DNA of 64,000 bases from Neoceratodus forsteri (lineage: Eukaryota > Chordata > Ceratodontiformes > Ceratodontidae). A program made the position numbers and the translations under genes. The notes below the pieces were generated by a model. That model was not told where the DNA came from and made no database searches. It saw nothing but the letters and a program-made list of their open reading frames with translations. Numbering within the stretch: the first letter of the stretch is position 1; the number at the start of each line of letters is the position of its first letter. The stretch lies in NCBI GenBank assembly GCA_016271365.2, contig CM057454.1, positions 698,011,501 through 698,075,500 on the forward strand, given 5' to 3'. Shown piece by piece: positions 19,986-32,820 of the stretch.

Positions 19986-21419
19986 AGGAGAGGAAATCTT
20001 AAACTGTTATTCTTGTCATAATGATGGGAACTCTTTTCATAGAAGAGGCATCTGTGAAGAAACACCTCATTCTCCAGTTTAGATACTAAGGTTCGTCATC
20101 TTTAAAATTATTAGGAAAACAGTTTAAATATCTTAAGACAGATAGTACAGGTGTATAGTTTCAAAAATAGTGGAGCCAGCAGCATGACTTTCCTTACTTC
20201 CTTTGTTTACCTCTCATTGTAAGGCGGCTGGTAAAGGTAAAATTTTTCAGAAAAGATGACGTTAATAACACACATGTGTATATATGGGTAGCTGTCAGTG
20301 GTTTTCAGCTAACTGGAGGCACTGGCTAGAAGTGCAGCATCTTGTATGCTGAAATTCTCCTGATCTTGAACTTGAGGAGGAAAAAGAAGATGCTGCAAGA
20401 CATGAGCCCTCATCTTATTTTCTTCCATTTGTTCCAAATCTGTATTGCAAGATACGCGTTTCATTATGGACCCATTATCTGTAGTTGACTGTTTGGAGTT
20501 TATGAGAGATGAGGTGGGGGGGGGGGAGTAAATATACAGGCCTGAATTTTCAAAGATTTGTTGCAGATGTAGTAGCATGTTTCATTTCTTTTGTATCACA
20601 GATCACAGCTGTGTCTGTATCAGAAGGGTGCACTACCATCAGCAGATGGATGCACCACAATCTTTTGCCCTGTACTTGCATCTAGAATAATGATGCAAAA
20701 AGTGACACATACGTGACACAGCAGTGATGCATCCCACAAATATATTGCAAATATGCTACAATTATGATGCAAGTATGAAAATATCGTGCAATTATATGCT
20801 GCATCTGCATGATGCAAATTTAGTTGTCTTGACACAACTCTTTTTTTTTTTTACTTTTGAAAATACTACGTTGTGTTCTACAGTGTCTTTAAAGTTTTTT
20901 CAAATGTAGTTAACATTACAAATAATCCTCATTCCTACTGAGTACTGTATATGAAAATAAGTAGCAACAATGACAATAAAACTTCCAAAACAAGAACTTG
21001 ATTTTGCCAAACATGTTTTACTTTTGTTTTTATAAATGATGCAGGAATTTTAAAATTATTCAGGTCCATGGGATCTGGTACTGAATGTCTGTAAGCTAAA
21101 GCTAACTAGGACCATTCCCATTCTTCCAGATGTAGGATCTATGTAAAAAACATTTTATGCTTCAGGATAAAATGTATACAGAAAATGAATACTTCTGCTT
21201 CTCTACAGTATGACAGTTTTTAACAGTTATAGAATTTAGTACCGAGTCAATGTTTGGAAAGGATCTCCTTTTCTTAAACCTTTTATGTATAAATTTTTAA
21301 TTATATATAAATGCATAATATTGAGACAGTACAACCATAGATCATAAGTACAAATTGCAATAGCACCAATCTTCTCCACCCTTCCAAATGGAAGTCAAAT
21401 AGTTACTACGCCCTCCACT

Positions 21420-21420
<1 letters not shown>
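19986..21420. other. Unassigned intergenic DNA with a TGCA/ATGCA-rich patch
   Basis: No coding similarity. From about 20690 to 20825 there are many TGCA-containing words (ATGATGCA, TGATGCATC, GATGCAAAT), including an octamer-like ATGCAAAT near 20813. This may be a decayed repeat rather than a regulatory cluster. A G-run lies at 20517-20526 and an A/T-rich interval near 21290. Confidence 0.4.

Positions 21421-21453
<33 letters not shown>
21421..21453. repeat. (CA)n microsatellite
   Basis: An uninterrupted CA dinucleotide run of about 16 units, preceded by CCACTCCA. Confidence 0.95.
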
Positions 21454-21456
<3 letters not shown>

Positions 21457-22681
21457 ACATCAAAGATGTAAGAAAGCTGGGAATGTCTGTAAGGCAAGTA
21501 ATGTCATAGGAAAGCAGTCCAGGCCCCCTTGCCCCCCCCCCGCTGATGCAGACATCTAACATGAAAGAAAGCCAGGACTCTTGTAATGTGAGTCAATGTA
21601 ATATAAAACTACACTGCCCCCACCCCATCCCACATAGCAAAAAATAGTGCCTATGAGAAAACTGCATTGACACAGTGGAGGGTTTCACAGACTGCACAGG
21701 GAGCTGTGAAGCAACTGTTGTTAGGAAGGAAAGAATGCAGAGTCCCCTTTATCTGAAAGCAATAGGACTGCAGGGTTCCAACCAGTGCAGCCCTAAAAAG
21801 GCTACCTGCTTTTATTGCACTTTTAAAATCATTTCATTTCATTTTCTTTTTTTTCACATCTACTTTGCTCAGTTGCAACCACTCGGCACCCAGCTTATGC
21901 TACAGCACTGCAGCAGTCACAGAGGGGGACACTGTCTCTGCCTTTACTTCCCAAGAGAAGAGACATCCAAGAGAAGAGACATCCATGGATGAGCTTTTGA
22001 CAGGGAGAAGCAAGAGGAAGGAGGCAGTTGCTAGAGCTCTTCTACTGGGACTAAAGAACTAGAACTCTACTACTGAGACCTTCAATTAGGTTAAAAAAAA
22101 AAAAAACAAGAATTAGTGTGCTTGTCTGAGTTGGGGGAAGGGAACTGCTATCTATGCTGTTAGCTAGGCGAAGAGAAGAGCTGTAAATTAGGGGTGTGTG
22201 GCTTAGACAACAGAAAGCCAGGTGTCTGTATTTAAAACTTCCCTAGCTAGCTTTTGACAGAGAGCAGCAAGAGGAAGAAGGTAGCTGCTAGAACTCCTCT
22301 ACTGGGACTATGTAACTTTCCTTCCCCTCCACCCCGTCACCCTTAGCCAGTTCCACTTTTACAGGCACTGGATTTGACTGACAACAGGAACGTCCTGTTT
22401 AGTAGAAGGAAGGAAGTGATCACAGAGCCACAAAAGGCTCACCATCCTAGAAGGAAAAGAATAGCTCTCCCTCACCCCCTAGCTGCTGGAGGTCTGTCAC
22501 TGAGCAAGTAAGGAGACCACTGAGGAAAAGAGGAACTTCCTGTCCCAGAACAGGAATGACAGGAGCTATAAAGGCATGGAGGCAGTAGGAAAGTAGGCAG
22601 AAAAAACTAAACAAAAAAGTAAATGCAGAGAGGAAAGAGTAAGCGTACACAACAAAAGTCACCGGGCCATGAATAAGATAT

Positions 22682-23580
22682 GATGGGAGTGGTGCAGTGA
22701 AGTGACTGTGAAGAGGCAGTCTTCCGGGAGATGTTCTGGAGGACTCAGTGTTGTCCCATCTGCAAGCACCTCTCTGGCCTGAGGGAAAAGGTTGGTCATC
22801 TCCAGGCTGTGTTGACCAGGATTCGGGGGAACTCCTCTCCCACCCAAGGACCACCAGGGCTGATGCCACTGCCTCAGAGGTTGCCAAGAAAGAGGAGTGA
22901 TTGGACCATAGTGGGCTCAGGGAGGGTGAGAGTGGTGGAACAGAGGCACAACCCTCCAGTTGTACCTCATCACAATTCATACACCATTCTGGCAGAGAAT
23001 GGTTCCTCTATGGAGGCACCTACAGTGGAGACCAAGGAGGATGCAGGGAACCTCCACAAAGGAGACACACAGGAATGTGGCACTGGACCCTACAGGGAAA
23101 AGAAACAACTCCTGGCAGGGGACTCAATTGTTATGGGAGTAGAACTGGGGGAGGGAGGGGAGAGGGAGATAAAGTGCCTACCCGGTGCCATGGCTTGGAG
23201 GGACAGGGAGCGAATCCTCAGGATCCCAGGAGCAGCTGCATGGGGGAGGGAGCTGGGTGTCATTGTCCACCTAGGAACAAATGACCTGGATAGGAATGGG
23301 ATCAGAGCAGTGCAGAAGGAGTTTGTGGAGTTGGGAAGGGGCCTTAGACAAGTAGCACACACTGTAACCTTCTTGGCGGTGCTGCCAGTCTATGGAATAG
23401 GTGAGGCTAGGGTGCTCCGCACCATGGGATTTAATCAATAGTTGAAAAACTGGTGCAGAGCTCAGGGTTTTGGCTTCATTGGGGACTGGGGGTCCACCTG
23501 GAGGGATACAGGCTTATACTGGTGCGATGGTCTGCATCTGTCCAGAAGGGGAACCAGAATCCTAGATGAAAGGTTTAAAT
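22682..23580 (+). pseudogene. CR1-C2 ORF1: zinc-motif and SGNH esterase-type protein
   Basis: Reading starts near the ATG at 22682 (MGVVQ, then a stop). It shows a partial Cys motif (CCPICKHLSGLREKV), a helical segment, then the esterase block: QLLAGDSIVMGVELG, IKCLPGAMAWRDRERIL and LGVIVHLGTNDLDRNG (about 23107-23300). GDS, G-x-x-x-x-D and GTND are the marks of the SGNH/GDSL esterase domain found in CR1 ORF1 proteins. A long uninterrupted frame runs 22731-23441. The same protein is encoded by the copies at 54 kb and 61.7 kb. Confidence 0.8.
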
Positions 23581-23794
23581 GCTTCATTGGCAATCACTTA
23601 AACTAGCCAAGGGGGAGGCACTAAAAAGGAGCAGTGAAATCCCACCCCCCCGATAAAACAGGGTAGTTAGTGAGGTAAATACCAAGATAGAGAAGTCAAT
23701 AGAGATAAGGGCTGGGGCAAATGGAGAAATATGCAAAGGCAGTAAGGACAGGGATGGGGCTAAAAGGGGTAAGGCCATAAGAAAATGGAGGGCA

Positions 23795-24378
23795 ATGAGC
23801 ACCATTGTCCATAGTTTGGGTAACAAGCTCCCTGAACTAGTGGCCTTGATGGAAGAGGGACGCCTGGATATTGTGACAGTCACAGAAACATGGTACACAG
23901 AGAACCATGACTGGGATGCCAACACACCAAGTTACACAGTCTACAGGAGGGACAGGGAGTGTAGAAGAGGAGTAGCAGCTCTATACGTAAGGGAAGGGAT
24001 CAAAGCAATGGAACTAAAGGGAAAACTGGGAGGAGATGAAGCATTGTGGGCCACCCTGGAGACAGGAAATGGCACCACAATCTGCACTGCTGTTGTATAC
24101 ATACTCCCCATCTCAGAGGGAATAAATGGACATGTAAATGATAGAAGGCATCCTTAGGATGTCAGAAAAAGGGTAGATATTGTTGATGGGGGACCTGAAT
24201 ATGCCAGATGTTAACTGGAGCACCTTTGTTACAGCCACATCCAAGAGCAGGGTCATTCTTGATGCCCTACAGGGGGCATGCCTCAGACAGCTAATGTTGG
24301 AACCCACTTGAGAGGGAGCAATCTTAGACCTGGTACTCTCAAATGGAGATGAGGAGAGGGTCTCAAATTTAGAAGTGG
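23795..24378 (+). pseudogene. CR1-C2 APE endonuclease, first part
   Basis: A frame from 23795 reads IVHSLGNKLPELVALMEEG, LDIVTVTETWYTENHDWD, YTVYRRDRECRRGVAALYVR and WATLETGNGTTI, the N-terminal half of a CR1 endonuclease with the catalytic Glu block T-E-T-W. A frame change then gives LLMGDLNMPDVNW (G-D-x-N block, about 24185-24225) and ILDLVLSNGDEE. The L1-like element enters at 24378; the domain resumes at 30550 with SHLGTSDHQTVWF. Confidence 0.8.
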
Positions 24379-24555
24379 TTAGCTAGGGGAGACCACATGA
24401 TGCAGAGCGCCTGATAGCAACTCCACTTTATCGCTTCAGCCACCCGATTATTTTAAAGTTTATTTTCCGATGGCAAAACTCTAGTAAAGCTATTAAAATT
24501 CTGTTCAGAAGACTTACCAACCAGCTGCCTCCAAGTTACAGAAGATCTTTGCCCT

Positions 24556-25359
24556 ATGGAGGTGGAAATGCGGAGAGCTCCACTGAGGCACACTCCCCCA
24601 GTCAAGCCGGAGAAGACCCCCAAGAAACCCAGGCCCACCAGTACTGCAGACCTACCGGGGACAAGCAACTCTCCACCGGACCAGGAACCACTTACTCTAA
24701 GCAGATTTCTAGCTGAATTTAAACCTTTTGAAGAAGAACTCTGCAAGGTGACTTCAGAATTAAAATCCCTATTGCAAGCTATGTAAGACATCTTCCTACA
24801 AACATCGGACAGTGAAGCCTGCATCTGCTCCCTTGAGAAACGGGTAGAGAAAGTGGATTCAGAGCTAGTGGTGACTAGGCAGAGTCTGGCAAAAATGGAA
24901 CTAAATGTCAAGGACCTAGAGGGCCATAGCCACAGAAACAACACGGTCCTCATAGGCCTGCCAGAGAATGAAAAGGGTCTCGATGTTGTCCTCTTCCTGC
25001 AAAAGTTTGTGGACAAAATTGTAGGGCCCTCTCCATTTGGGCCTAAATATGTGATCGAGGGGGCACATCGGGTTTCCACCAGACCCCCCCAAGGGGGAGC
25101 TCTACCAAGGCTGCTAAGTTTCTGTTTCCTGAACTACTTGGAGTGCCAACATTTCCTTATGAAAGTGAGAGACCTACAGGAGGTTCATTGTGAAGGCACT
25201 AAAACCAGGGTAACTCAAGACCTGCCAGCAACAATAAGACAACACAGAATGGCTTTTCATCCACTGATTTCTGAGCTCATCGCCGCTGGGGTAAAATTCC
25301 AGATGAACTACCCAGCGAGGCTTCAGGTACAGGTAGCAGGTAGCTGGCAGTCCTACTAG
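24556..25359 (+). pseudogene. L1-like ORF1 RNA-binding chaperone (one in-frame stop)
   Basis: From the ATG at 24556 the frame runs 267 codons with a single in-frame TAA at 24784-24786. The N-terminus is Pro/Lys-rich. A coiled-coil stretch follows (EEELCKVTSELKSLL, EKRVEKVDSEL, MELNVKDLEGH), then the RRM-like and C-terminal domain of L1 ORF1 (transposase_22): HRNNTVLIGLPENEKG, IEGAHRVSTRPPQGGALPR, FLNYLECQHFL and YPARLQVQV. L1 ORF1 proteins form trimers that coat LINE RNA. Apart from the stop the protein is well kept. Confidence 0.85.
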
Positions 25360-26603
25360 GAACCAGAAGCAGATCCTGCGGGGCTCAAGATAGCCTTACC
25401 CAACCTATTCAGAGGCACCTGATCTGGCTATGTCTCTCTTTGGAAAAGCTCTTCAATAGAGTGAAGAGATATCCACATTTAAGCGGGACACCCGACTGCT
25501 TTTGGTATTTAGTAATGTGGGCATACTTACAGCTTTGCATTGCACTTGTCCTGAGAAATCTGCTGATTACATCATGGGGCCAACCGGAGCAGACAAGACA
25601 ATTTGGGCAGATTATAGGCCTGGACTTCTGGTAATCCATATTGCAGTTTACTATAAGAACACACTAATTGACAGAAAAGCGTACATTCCGGTTCATGACA
25701 GGGAACATTTGGGCTCCTCGATGATGCGCATGACTGCGAGACACTTGGGTATTTTGCTCTTAGTGGTTATGTGCAAGTGCGGCCACTAGATGTAGATAAT
25801 CGCCCATCTTGAAGAGAATAAGCAGACTGTGTTAAGACCAGGCGGCCAGCAAGGATTTTCTTGTTTATTATCTGGTGCTGATTACTGCCTAAATGTTTAT
25901 AATCTAATCAACTTCGGACTGGTAGATTTACTAGGAGAAACTTAAAGCACTGTCTTAATAGCCATGTTTCTAATCTCTGTTTCCTTTTTTCTAGCGCACC
26001 ATATTCTTGCAGTGCCTGGACATACGAAGTTGGTTTAGACATAGATTACTGTTATGTGTTTCCAACCTATTTCTAATTGTTTTAGGGATTTGTTGTAATT
26101 GTTAAGAGCGTAAAGGGGATTTGCCAGGGATCAAATTTCACATGAGGTCTTGTACCCTTGAATATAGTTCTCAGTTACAGATAGGGTTTTTATTGTTCAG
26201 GTTTTGAGTTCAGGCGACAAGTAGTATATCAAAATAGGGTAGCCATATAGACAGCATGATTCCCAATGATCCAGATCTCAGATCTGACTTAAATAATCCA
26301 AGGAATAACTATTATTTCATTTTTGGTCTTATTACAACAGTGTAAGTGGTAGGAGTCAGTTAAGGATGGCTGGGGGGCAGTAACATGGGGTACTGAAGAG
26401 TGAAGTTTGCAACAGTAAGGAAAGGAGGGAGAACTGGGATTTTTCAACATGTTGGGGAAAGCAATTGCTCATTTCCTGGGATTCTGGGGTTGGGGGGAGT
26501 TATGGGGTGTAATAGGAGATTGGGGAGGATCAAAGCACAGACCTAGCACGAAATAAAGTATCAAGGACACAAGTATATATCATAGTAATAGGACACTTAC
26601 AGC
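25360..26603 (+). other. L1-like element inter-ORF spacer
   Basis: About 1.24 kb between ORF1 and ORF2 with no recognisable domain. Short frames (for example 25440-25789) lack motifs. The length is unusual for mammalian L1 but longer spacers are known in other L1/Tx1 lineages. An additional nested insertion cannot be excluded, though I see no flanking duplication. Confidence 0.5.
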
Positions 26604-29600
26604 TTGATTTCTTATGGGCAAATGGCTAGGGATCTAAAGCTGGCTACATGGAACATCAAAGGGGCTAGGAAGAAAGTGAAACAATATAAGGTACTGAAAC
26701 ACTTGAGCATATTGAAAGCTGAGATCATATTTATACAAGAATCTCACTTGCTAGATTTCAAAGCAACCAGGATGAGGAGACAACAGATAGGACAGGTATT
26801 TTCTGCTGGTGGTACTACTCAGAGTTGTGGAGTCATGATATTAATATCAAGGATGGTCCCATTTCCCCCTTCAGACTGTTAAAGACCATCAGGGAAGATT
26901 TTTATTGGTTAGGGATAAAATACACACTACAGAAATTCTCTTGGGCAGTGTTTATGGTCCCAATCTGGATACTCCAGGGATTTTTATATAACTCATCAAC
27001 GTCCTTACTCCCTTTTTCTCGATCCTGATAATTATTGAGGGTGACTTAAATTTAGTTTTTGATCCAACAATGGATAGATCAGGATGTTCCCAGAAAGGGC
27101 TTTCCCCAACCCAATAGGTGTTCTGAGAATTAATGGATCAGACAGGTCTGTATGATGTTTGGCGTGTCCTTAACCCCACTGATAGGGGATACACTTTACT
27201 TCTCCAGTACACAGGTCCTTGTCCCAGATCAACTATCTGCTTGTCTCACAAACACTATTTTCTGGGGTGATGGATTCTTCTGTACACCCAGGTCCCCCCT
27301 CAGACCACTCTCTGGTTACTTGTCATTTTTCCCTTCTTACACTTCCTAAAAATGGGGGACACTGGAAGATTAACGAGCAGCTTTTAAAAGACCCTGGAGT
27401 AACCAAATATATCTCTGAACATACTGAACAGTTTACCAGTGCCAACCACAATTCTACAAATAGGCCAGATATGGAATGGTGTGCCTTTAAAGCCTACTTA
27501 AGAGGAATTTTGATTGGTCTGGCATCGAAGAAGAGAACAAAAAAGGGAACAACTGTTAAGCACTCATTCTCAGATTCGGACTATAGAAGCAAAGCTCACT
27601 CCTCATTCTCCTGACCTAATCAGACAGGAGCTGGCTAAATTGAGGGATGCCTATCTGGAACTTCTGAGAGAGAAAAGGTGGAATTTGCAATTTTGATAGC
27701 TAAAGCTTCCTGTACAGATCAGGGTGAGAAGGCATGTTGACTGCTAGCTTTAAGAATGAAACAACAGGAATCCTCTAGATTTACTGCATCTATTCACTCC
27801 CTAGAGGACAGCTCTTTGAGAACCTCTCCAGTAGATATGGTAGCTGAGTTAATTGGTTACTATAAACAGTTGTATGGTCCTATGTCAAACCCGCCTTCGG
27901 ATCAGGATCACCTTCCCTTTCAGAGACACAGCAACGTACTTTATTATCCCCTATCTCATGGATGGAACTGGCTAAAGTAATCAATGACCTTTCCACAGAT
28001 GAAACTCCATAAATTTGTTAACCAGTTAATTCCTTTACTTTTACCATTGTATCAACATATACTGTCAGGTGCAGAATCTGATCGGATCTTGTTTGAGACC
28101 TTGATTGTCCTTTTGCCTAAGCCTGATAAAAGCCCTGAACTGGTAACAAGTTACCGTCCAATATCCCTTCTCAATCAGGATATCAGAATTTTGAGTAAAT
28201 TATTAGCAGACCACATTAATTTAGTTCTTCCTGATCTCATAGGACCGGAACAAGTGGGACTTATGAAGGGTAGGTCTTCTGTGGACCATCTCTGTACTTT
28301 GACCAATATTTTCTCGGCAGCCAGAGATGCAAACTTTCCAGCTGCTCTGGTATATCTGGATGCTGAGAAAGCCTTCGATAAAGTCAATTGAAACTTTCCC
28401 TTCCAGACCCTTAAAGCGTTTGATTTCCCCCTAGATTTTAGGAAGTGGATACAAGCACTATACAAATCCCCAACCGCCTGCGTGTCTGGTAATGGAGTAA
28501 TAGTGCTTTTTCCATTGTAATTGGGTACAAGGCAAGGTTGTCCCTTGTCCCCATTGCTCTTTAATCTGTATCTGGAGCCTCTCATATGCAGATTGACAGA
28601 CTGTCAAAGGATTCATGGAATCCTTATCCATGGCCAGGAAATCAAGGCCTCGGCCTATGCAGATGATTTCCTCCTTCAATTATCCCACCTGGCTACATCC
28701 ACCCCACCCATGCTGGATATCATTGAAGAATTCAGTCAGGTATCCAACTATAAGTTAAACATTGGTAAGATGGTTGTTTTTCCCTTTAATCACAAATTGT
28801 TCAAGAATACAATTTCTGCACTAGGGCTTTCCTGGAAATCTGATTCCTTAAGGTGTTTTGGAATTGAACTTACAAGAAGCTCAGTCCTTTTTCAAAAATT
28901 TAATTTAGATTCTCTTGTGCACACAGTTAGTCAAGACTTGGAAAGATGGTCCATTCTCTCAATATCCCTTTGGTGCAAAATTAACTTACATTCATCTTAA
29001 TTATTTCCCCACATTTTCTATCCTCTTAATTTACTTAATATCTGGCTCCCATTCTCATGGTTCAAAAAAGTTCATAGTATCATTACAAATTTCATCTGGT
29101 CAGGCAGAAAACAGGGAATAGCTTTCCATAAATTAGCCGCCCCTAAAACTAGATGGGTTTATGCCTCCCACATATTGGTTTATTCTATTGGGCAAGCCAT
29201 GACAACAAATATCTCAGGTGGATACACTCAGAAAATCCCCAGACTTCTCCAGTGTGGCTCAAAATTGAACTAGCCCATATTAGATCACATGGCCTATCCC
29301 CATCTGCACTTTTACATATAAAGGCAAAGTCTCTCCCTCCTCAACTAAGAGACTCTCCAATAGCTATCTCTGTAAAAGTCCATTCCCAACTCTGTTCTTT
29401 TCTTAAGTATAATCACACCCAAGACCTGAGGCAAACTATATGAGGCAATCCTAATTTTAAGATAGGTAAAAATGTACTAGCATCTCGGTGGCTGCCCCAG
29501 TTGGGAGATTGCCCACTTATTCACTTTATAAGGGAAGGTGGCTCCTGGCTTTCCTCTACTGAAATCATGAACAAGCTCAACATCCTGAACTCCAGAGCCT

Positions 29601-30116
29601 TTAAAGTCTTTCAATTAAGACATTTCCTGTTAAAAGTGTTTGGAACAAACCCCCCATGACCTGCAACCCTGTCTTCAATCAGATCTGTGCCACTTGGCAG
29701 GCTTTCCTCAAGCGGTGTCCAAGACATATGGGATTCTATATGATTGGATTTATTTGCATTGTTTTGGTCCAACTGCTTTCTGGTCCTCTTATTTCCTAGA
29801 CTTGAATATAAATTGGCCTGCTTTATGGCATAATTGCCACAAATGTGTTACCCAAGATAGGCTGAGCCTTATGCAATTTCATATATTGCATAACCTGTAT
29901 TACTATCCACAAAAACTAGCTAAATTTGGGGTAGCAGTCTCATCATCATGTACCCACTGTAAGCAGGAGGAAGGCACCTTATATCATATTTTCTGGACTT
30001 GCCCAAAAGTGGCTCCTCTATGGGCTCTTATCAAACAAAGAGTAAATCCTTTACTAGGTCTGAACAACTTATTCACCGCAGAAGCCTGTTTGCTTGGAGA
30101 CTTCTCTGGGATTTAA
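26604..30116 (+). pseudogene. L1-like ORF2: APE endonuclease, reverse transcriptase, Cys motif
   Basis: Blocks in order: KLATWNIKGARKKVKQ and IIFIQESHLLD (endonuclease N and E motifs, 26637-26756); a GDLN-like region near 27040; PPSDHSLVTCHF (27297-27332, the S-D-H motif); the linker; PKPDKSPELVTSYRPISLLN (28118-28177); YLDAEKAFDKVN (28354-28391); GTRQGCPLSPLLFNLYLEPL (28523-28582); SAYADDFLLQL (catalytic YADD near 28655); and the C-terminal CKQEEGTLYHIFWTCP (about 29960-30008). Several frameshifts and stops separate the blocks (for example near 26880, 27975, 28391 and 29000), so it is inactive. Confidence 0.85.
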
Positions 30117-30345
30117 TTTCTTAGCTGCAAATATTATATGGCTTTAATGTTGTTGTCTGTCAAAAACTTGGTATTGAGACATTGGAAAGACAGTGAGGAC
30201 ATCACTTATATCGAGTGGCTTAATGAGCTACTAGCAAACCTCAGAATGGAAAAGGTAATAGCAAGCCTTAGTAATAGGTTAAACAGATTTACAAAGATCT
30301 GGGGCCCCTTATAGTCCCTTTACTCCTTATAACAGGTATGAACTA

Positions 30346-30380
<35 letters not shown>

Positions 30381-30549
30381 TACAATGTCTGCTTTTCTGT
30401 GCAGGGAGGGGAAGGGGGATTTGGGAGGGAGGAAAGGGAGGGGGGAGGATGGACCCATTGGAATACCATACTTATGTTTGGTAATGTATGTCAATTGTGG
30501 ATCTGTTCTCTGTTTTGTAAAACTTTTAATAAAATTTGAATTGCAAAAA

Positions 30550-30781
30550 AGAAGTGGGCAGCCATCTGGGAACAAGTGACCACCAAACAGTGTGGTTCAT
30601 GATAAACACAGCCATAGAGTCAAGCCATACAAAAGTGAGAGTACTGGACTTTAGGTGGGCTGACTTTGTCAAAATGGGAGAGTGTCTCAGAAAAGCACTA
30701 GCAAACGGGCAAGAAGGAGGGGTAGATGAACAATGGGGACACATCAAAACTACCATCACAGAGGCAACAGCCTTGGTGTGA
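30550..30781 (+). pseudogene. CR1-C2 endonuclease, second part
   Basis: It continues the interrupted CR1 ORF2: SHLGTSDHQTVWFMINTAIE contains the S-D-H catalytic His block, followed by VRVLDFRWADFVKMGECLRKAL and DEQWGHIKTTITEAT. It closely matches the minus-strand copy at 60355-60600. The reading then breaks at a stop (near 30780), and the linker toward RT continues in other frames to 31240. Confidence 0.8.
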
Positions 30782-31239
30782 AGCAAATAAACAAATCAAA
30801 ATGAAGGAAAAAAACACTACTGTTCTCAAAAAAGGTTTCAGAGAAGGTTAGGGAGACAAATACAGCATTCAGGAAGTATAAGGAAACACAGAAGAAGCAG
30901 GACAGATAACTGTACCAGTTAAAGCAGAAGGAAGCAGGGAAGGCAGTCAGAATAGCAAAGGCCCAAAACAAGAAAAAGATAGCCAACTCAGTTAAGAAGG
31001 GTGATAAAACCTTTTATAGGTACATTAGGGAGTGAAGAAAGACCAAGGAAGGGAAAGTGAGGCTTAATAAAGGGGAAAGTGAGTGGGCAGAGGGTGACAG
31101 CGAAAAAGCAGGGATACTGAACTAATACTTCTGCTCAGTAGTCACAAAAGAAGAGGAGGGGGAGGTACCTAATCCAATCAATAAAAGCACTCTGGATAGA
31201 GGGGTCGATACCAGTTCATTCACAGAAGAAAGGGTTCTG

Positions 31240-32428
31240 AATTAACTCCTAAAACTGAAGATGGACAAATCAATGGGCCCTGATGGAATTCACTCCAGAA
31301 TTCTAAAAGAACTAAGGGGAGAACTAGTGACACCATTGACTACCCTTTTTAACAAATCATGGGAGAATGGTGTGATACCTAAGGACTGGAGGAGGGCAGA
31401 TGTGAGTCCCCTTCACAAAAGTGGGAGCAAAGCAGCAGCAGGAAACTACAGACCTGTTAGCTTGAACTCAGTGGTAGGGAAAATGATGGGATCACTTTTG
31501 AAAGAAAGAATTGTTGAGTACCTAGTGGCCAGTGGGGCACAGGACCCAAGGCAGCATGGATTCACAGCAGGAAGGTCATGTCAGATGAATCTAATGGATT
31601 TCTTTGACTGGGTGACCAAAATAGCAGACCAGGGAGTGGCTGTTGACATGGCCTACCTAGACTTTAGCAAGGCATTTGACACAGTCTCACACAAAAGATT
31701 AATAAATAAATCAGCCAGCCTGTGAGTTGGTCCCAGGGTGGTAGCCTGGGTAAAAAATTGGCTGGACAACAGGACTCAGAGGGTAATAGCAAACTGAGTC
31801 CAGTCTGAAGAAAGGGGGGTTACTAGTGGGGTACCACAGTGTTCTGTACTTGGTCTGGTGATTTTTAATGTCTTTATAACTGACATTGCAGAGGAACTGG
31901 AAGGAAATGTATGCCTCTTTGCCGATGACACAAAGGTGTGCAACAGGATTGATACACAAGAGGGGGTGGAAAGGATGAGAAAGGACTTGGCAAGATTGGA
32001 AGAATGGTCAACAATATGGCAGCTTAGATTCAATGCAAGAAGTGCAAAGTAATGCACCTGGGAAACAAAAACCCAGGGGAAGAGTACACAATGGGAGGGG
32101 AGGTACTAACAACAACAAAAATGAAGAAGGACCTGGGGGTAGTCATATCAGATGACATAAAGGTAAGCAAGCAATGTGAGAAGGCAGTAAGGAGGGCTGG
32201 GGGATACCAGGATGTATAGGAAGAGGCATCATCTGTAGAAAACAGGAAGTTGTTATCCCTCTGTATAGACAGTTGGTGAGACCCTATCTGGAGTACTGTG
32301 TGCAGTTCTGGAAACCCCATCTCCACAAAGACATAGACAGGATGAAGGCAGTCCAGAGGAGGCCAACTAAAATGGTGCAGGATCTGCTCCAGAATCCATA
32401 TGAAGAGACTAAAGGAGCTTAATATGTA
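31240..32428 (+). pseudogene. CR1-C2 reverse transcriptase
   Basis: An open frame (31261-31725) holds MGPDGIHSRILKEL, WRRADVSPLHKSGSK, NYRPVSLNSVVGKMM, QHGFTAGRSCQMNLMDFFDW and AYLDFSKAFDTVSH. After shifts come GVPQ-like text, VCLFADDTKVCNRID (catalytic F-A-D-D near 31915) and LARLEEWSTIWQLRF. Thumb and C-terminal text continues to KELNMY at 32427. There the Tc1 element inserted, and coding resumes at 34040 with TLGEWREW. At least three stops or frameshifts are present. Confidence 0.8.
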
Positions 32429-32478
32429 CAGTGCCTTCAGAAAGTATTCACCCCCCTTGGAGTTTGTCACATTTTGTG
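32429..32478 (+). repeat. Tc1 left terminal inverted repeat
   Basis: Begins CAGTGCCTTCAGAAAGTATT and is matched in inverse orientation by 33988-34037. The outer 13 bases are identical. Confidence 0.9.
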
Positions 32479-32820
32479 ATGTTGCAAACTCAAATTAAAA
32501 TACATTTATATGGGATTTTTTTGTCACGTATCTACACAAATTGCTCTATAATGTCAAAGTGGAATGAAACTTCTGGAATTTTTTGTACATGTAATTTAAA
32601 ATAAAAACCTGAAATGTCTTGGTTTGATAAGTATTTACCCCATTTGCTATGACACTACAAATTGAGCTCAGGTGCATCCAATTTCCTTGTGAGATCACTC
32701 TAAAACTTGAATGGAGTCCACCTGTGGTCAGTTCAAATGGTTGACATGATTTCAGAGGAAATACACCTGTCTATATAAGGTCCCACTGTTGACAGTGCAT
32801 GTCAGAGCAGAAACTCTACC

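Larger units (their letters stand above)
24379..30549 (+). mobile_element. L1/Tx1-like LINE, apparently full length (6.2 kb)
   Basis: The element is flanked by AGAAGTGG at 24371-24378 and 30550-30557 and lies in the same orientation as the host CR1. It contains a 5' leader, ORF1 (24556-25359), a long inter-ORF spacer, ORF2 (about 26604-30116) and a 3' end with AATAAA at 30528 and a short A-run at 30544. A (TA)n microsatellite sits at 30351-30378. ORF1 is nearly intact; ORF2 has several frameshifts. It is the same family as the 8806-11796 copy. Complete 5' and 3' ends make it the reference copy of this family here. Confidence 0.85.

Noticed and set aside
20690..20830. Cluster of octamer-like ATGCAAAT and TGCA words as an enhancer
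   Set aside because: The words are imperfect, lie in an A/T-rich decayed region, and no gene is near. Probably a degenerate repeat.
22447..22980. 177-codon minus-strand frame
   Set aside because: It is the antisense shadow of the CR1-C2 leader and ORF1.
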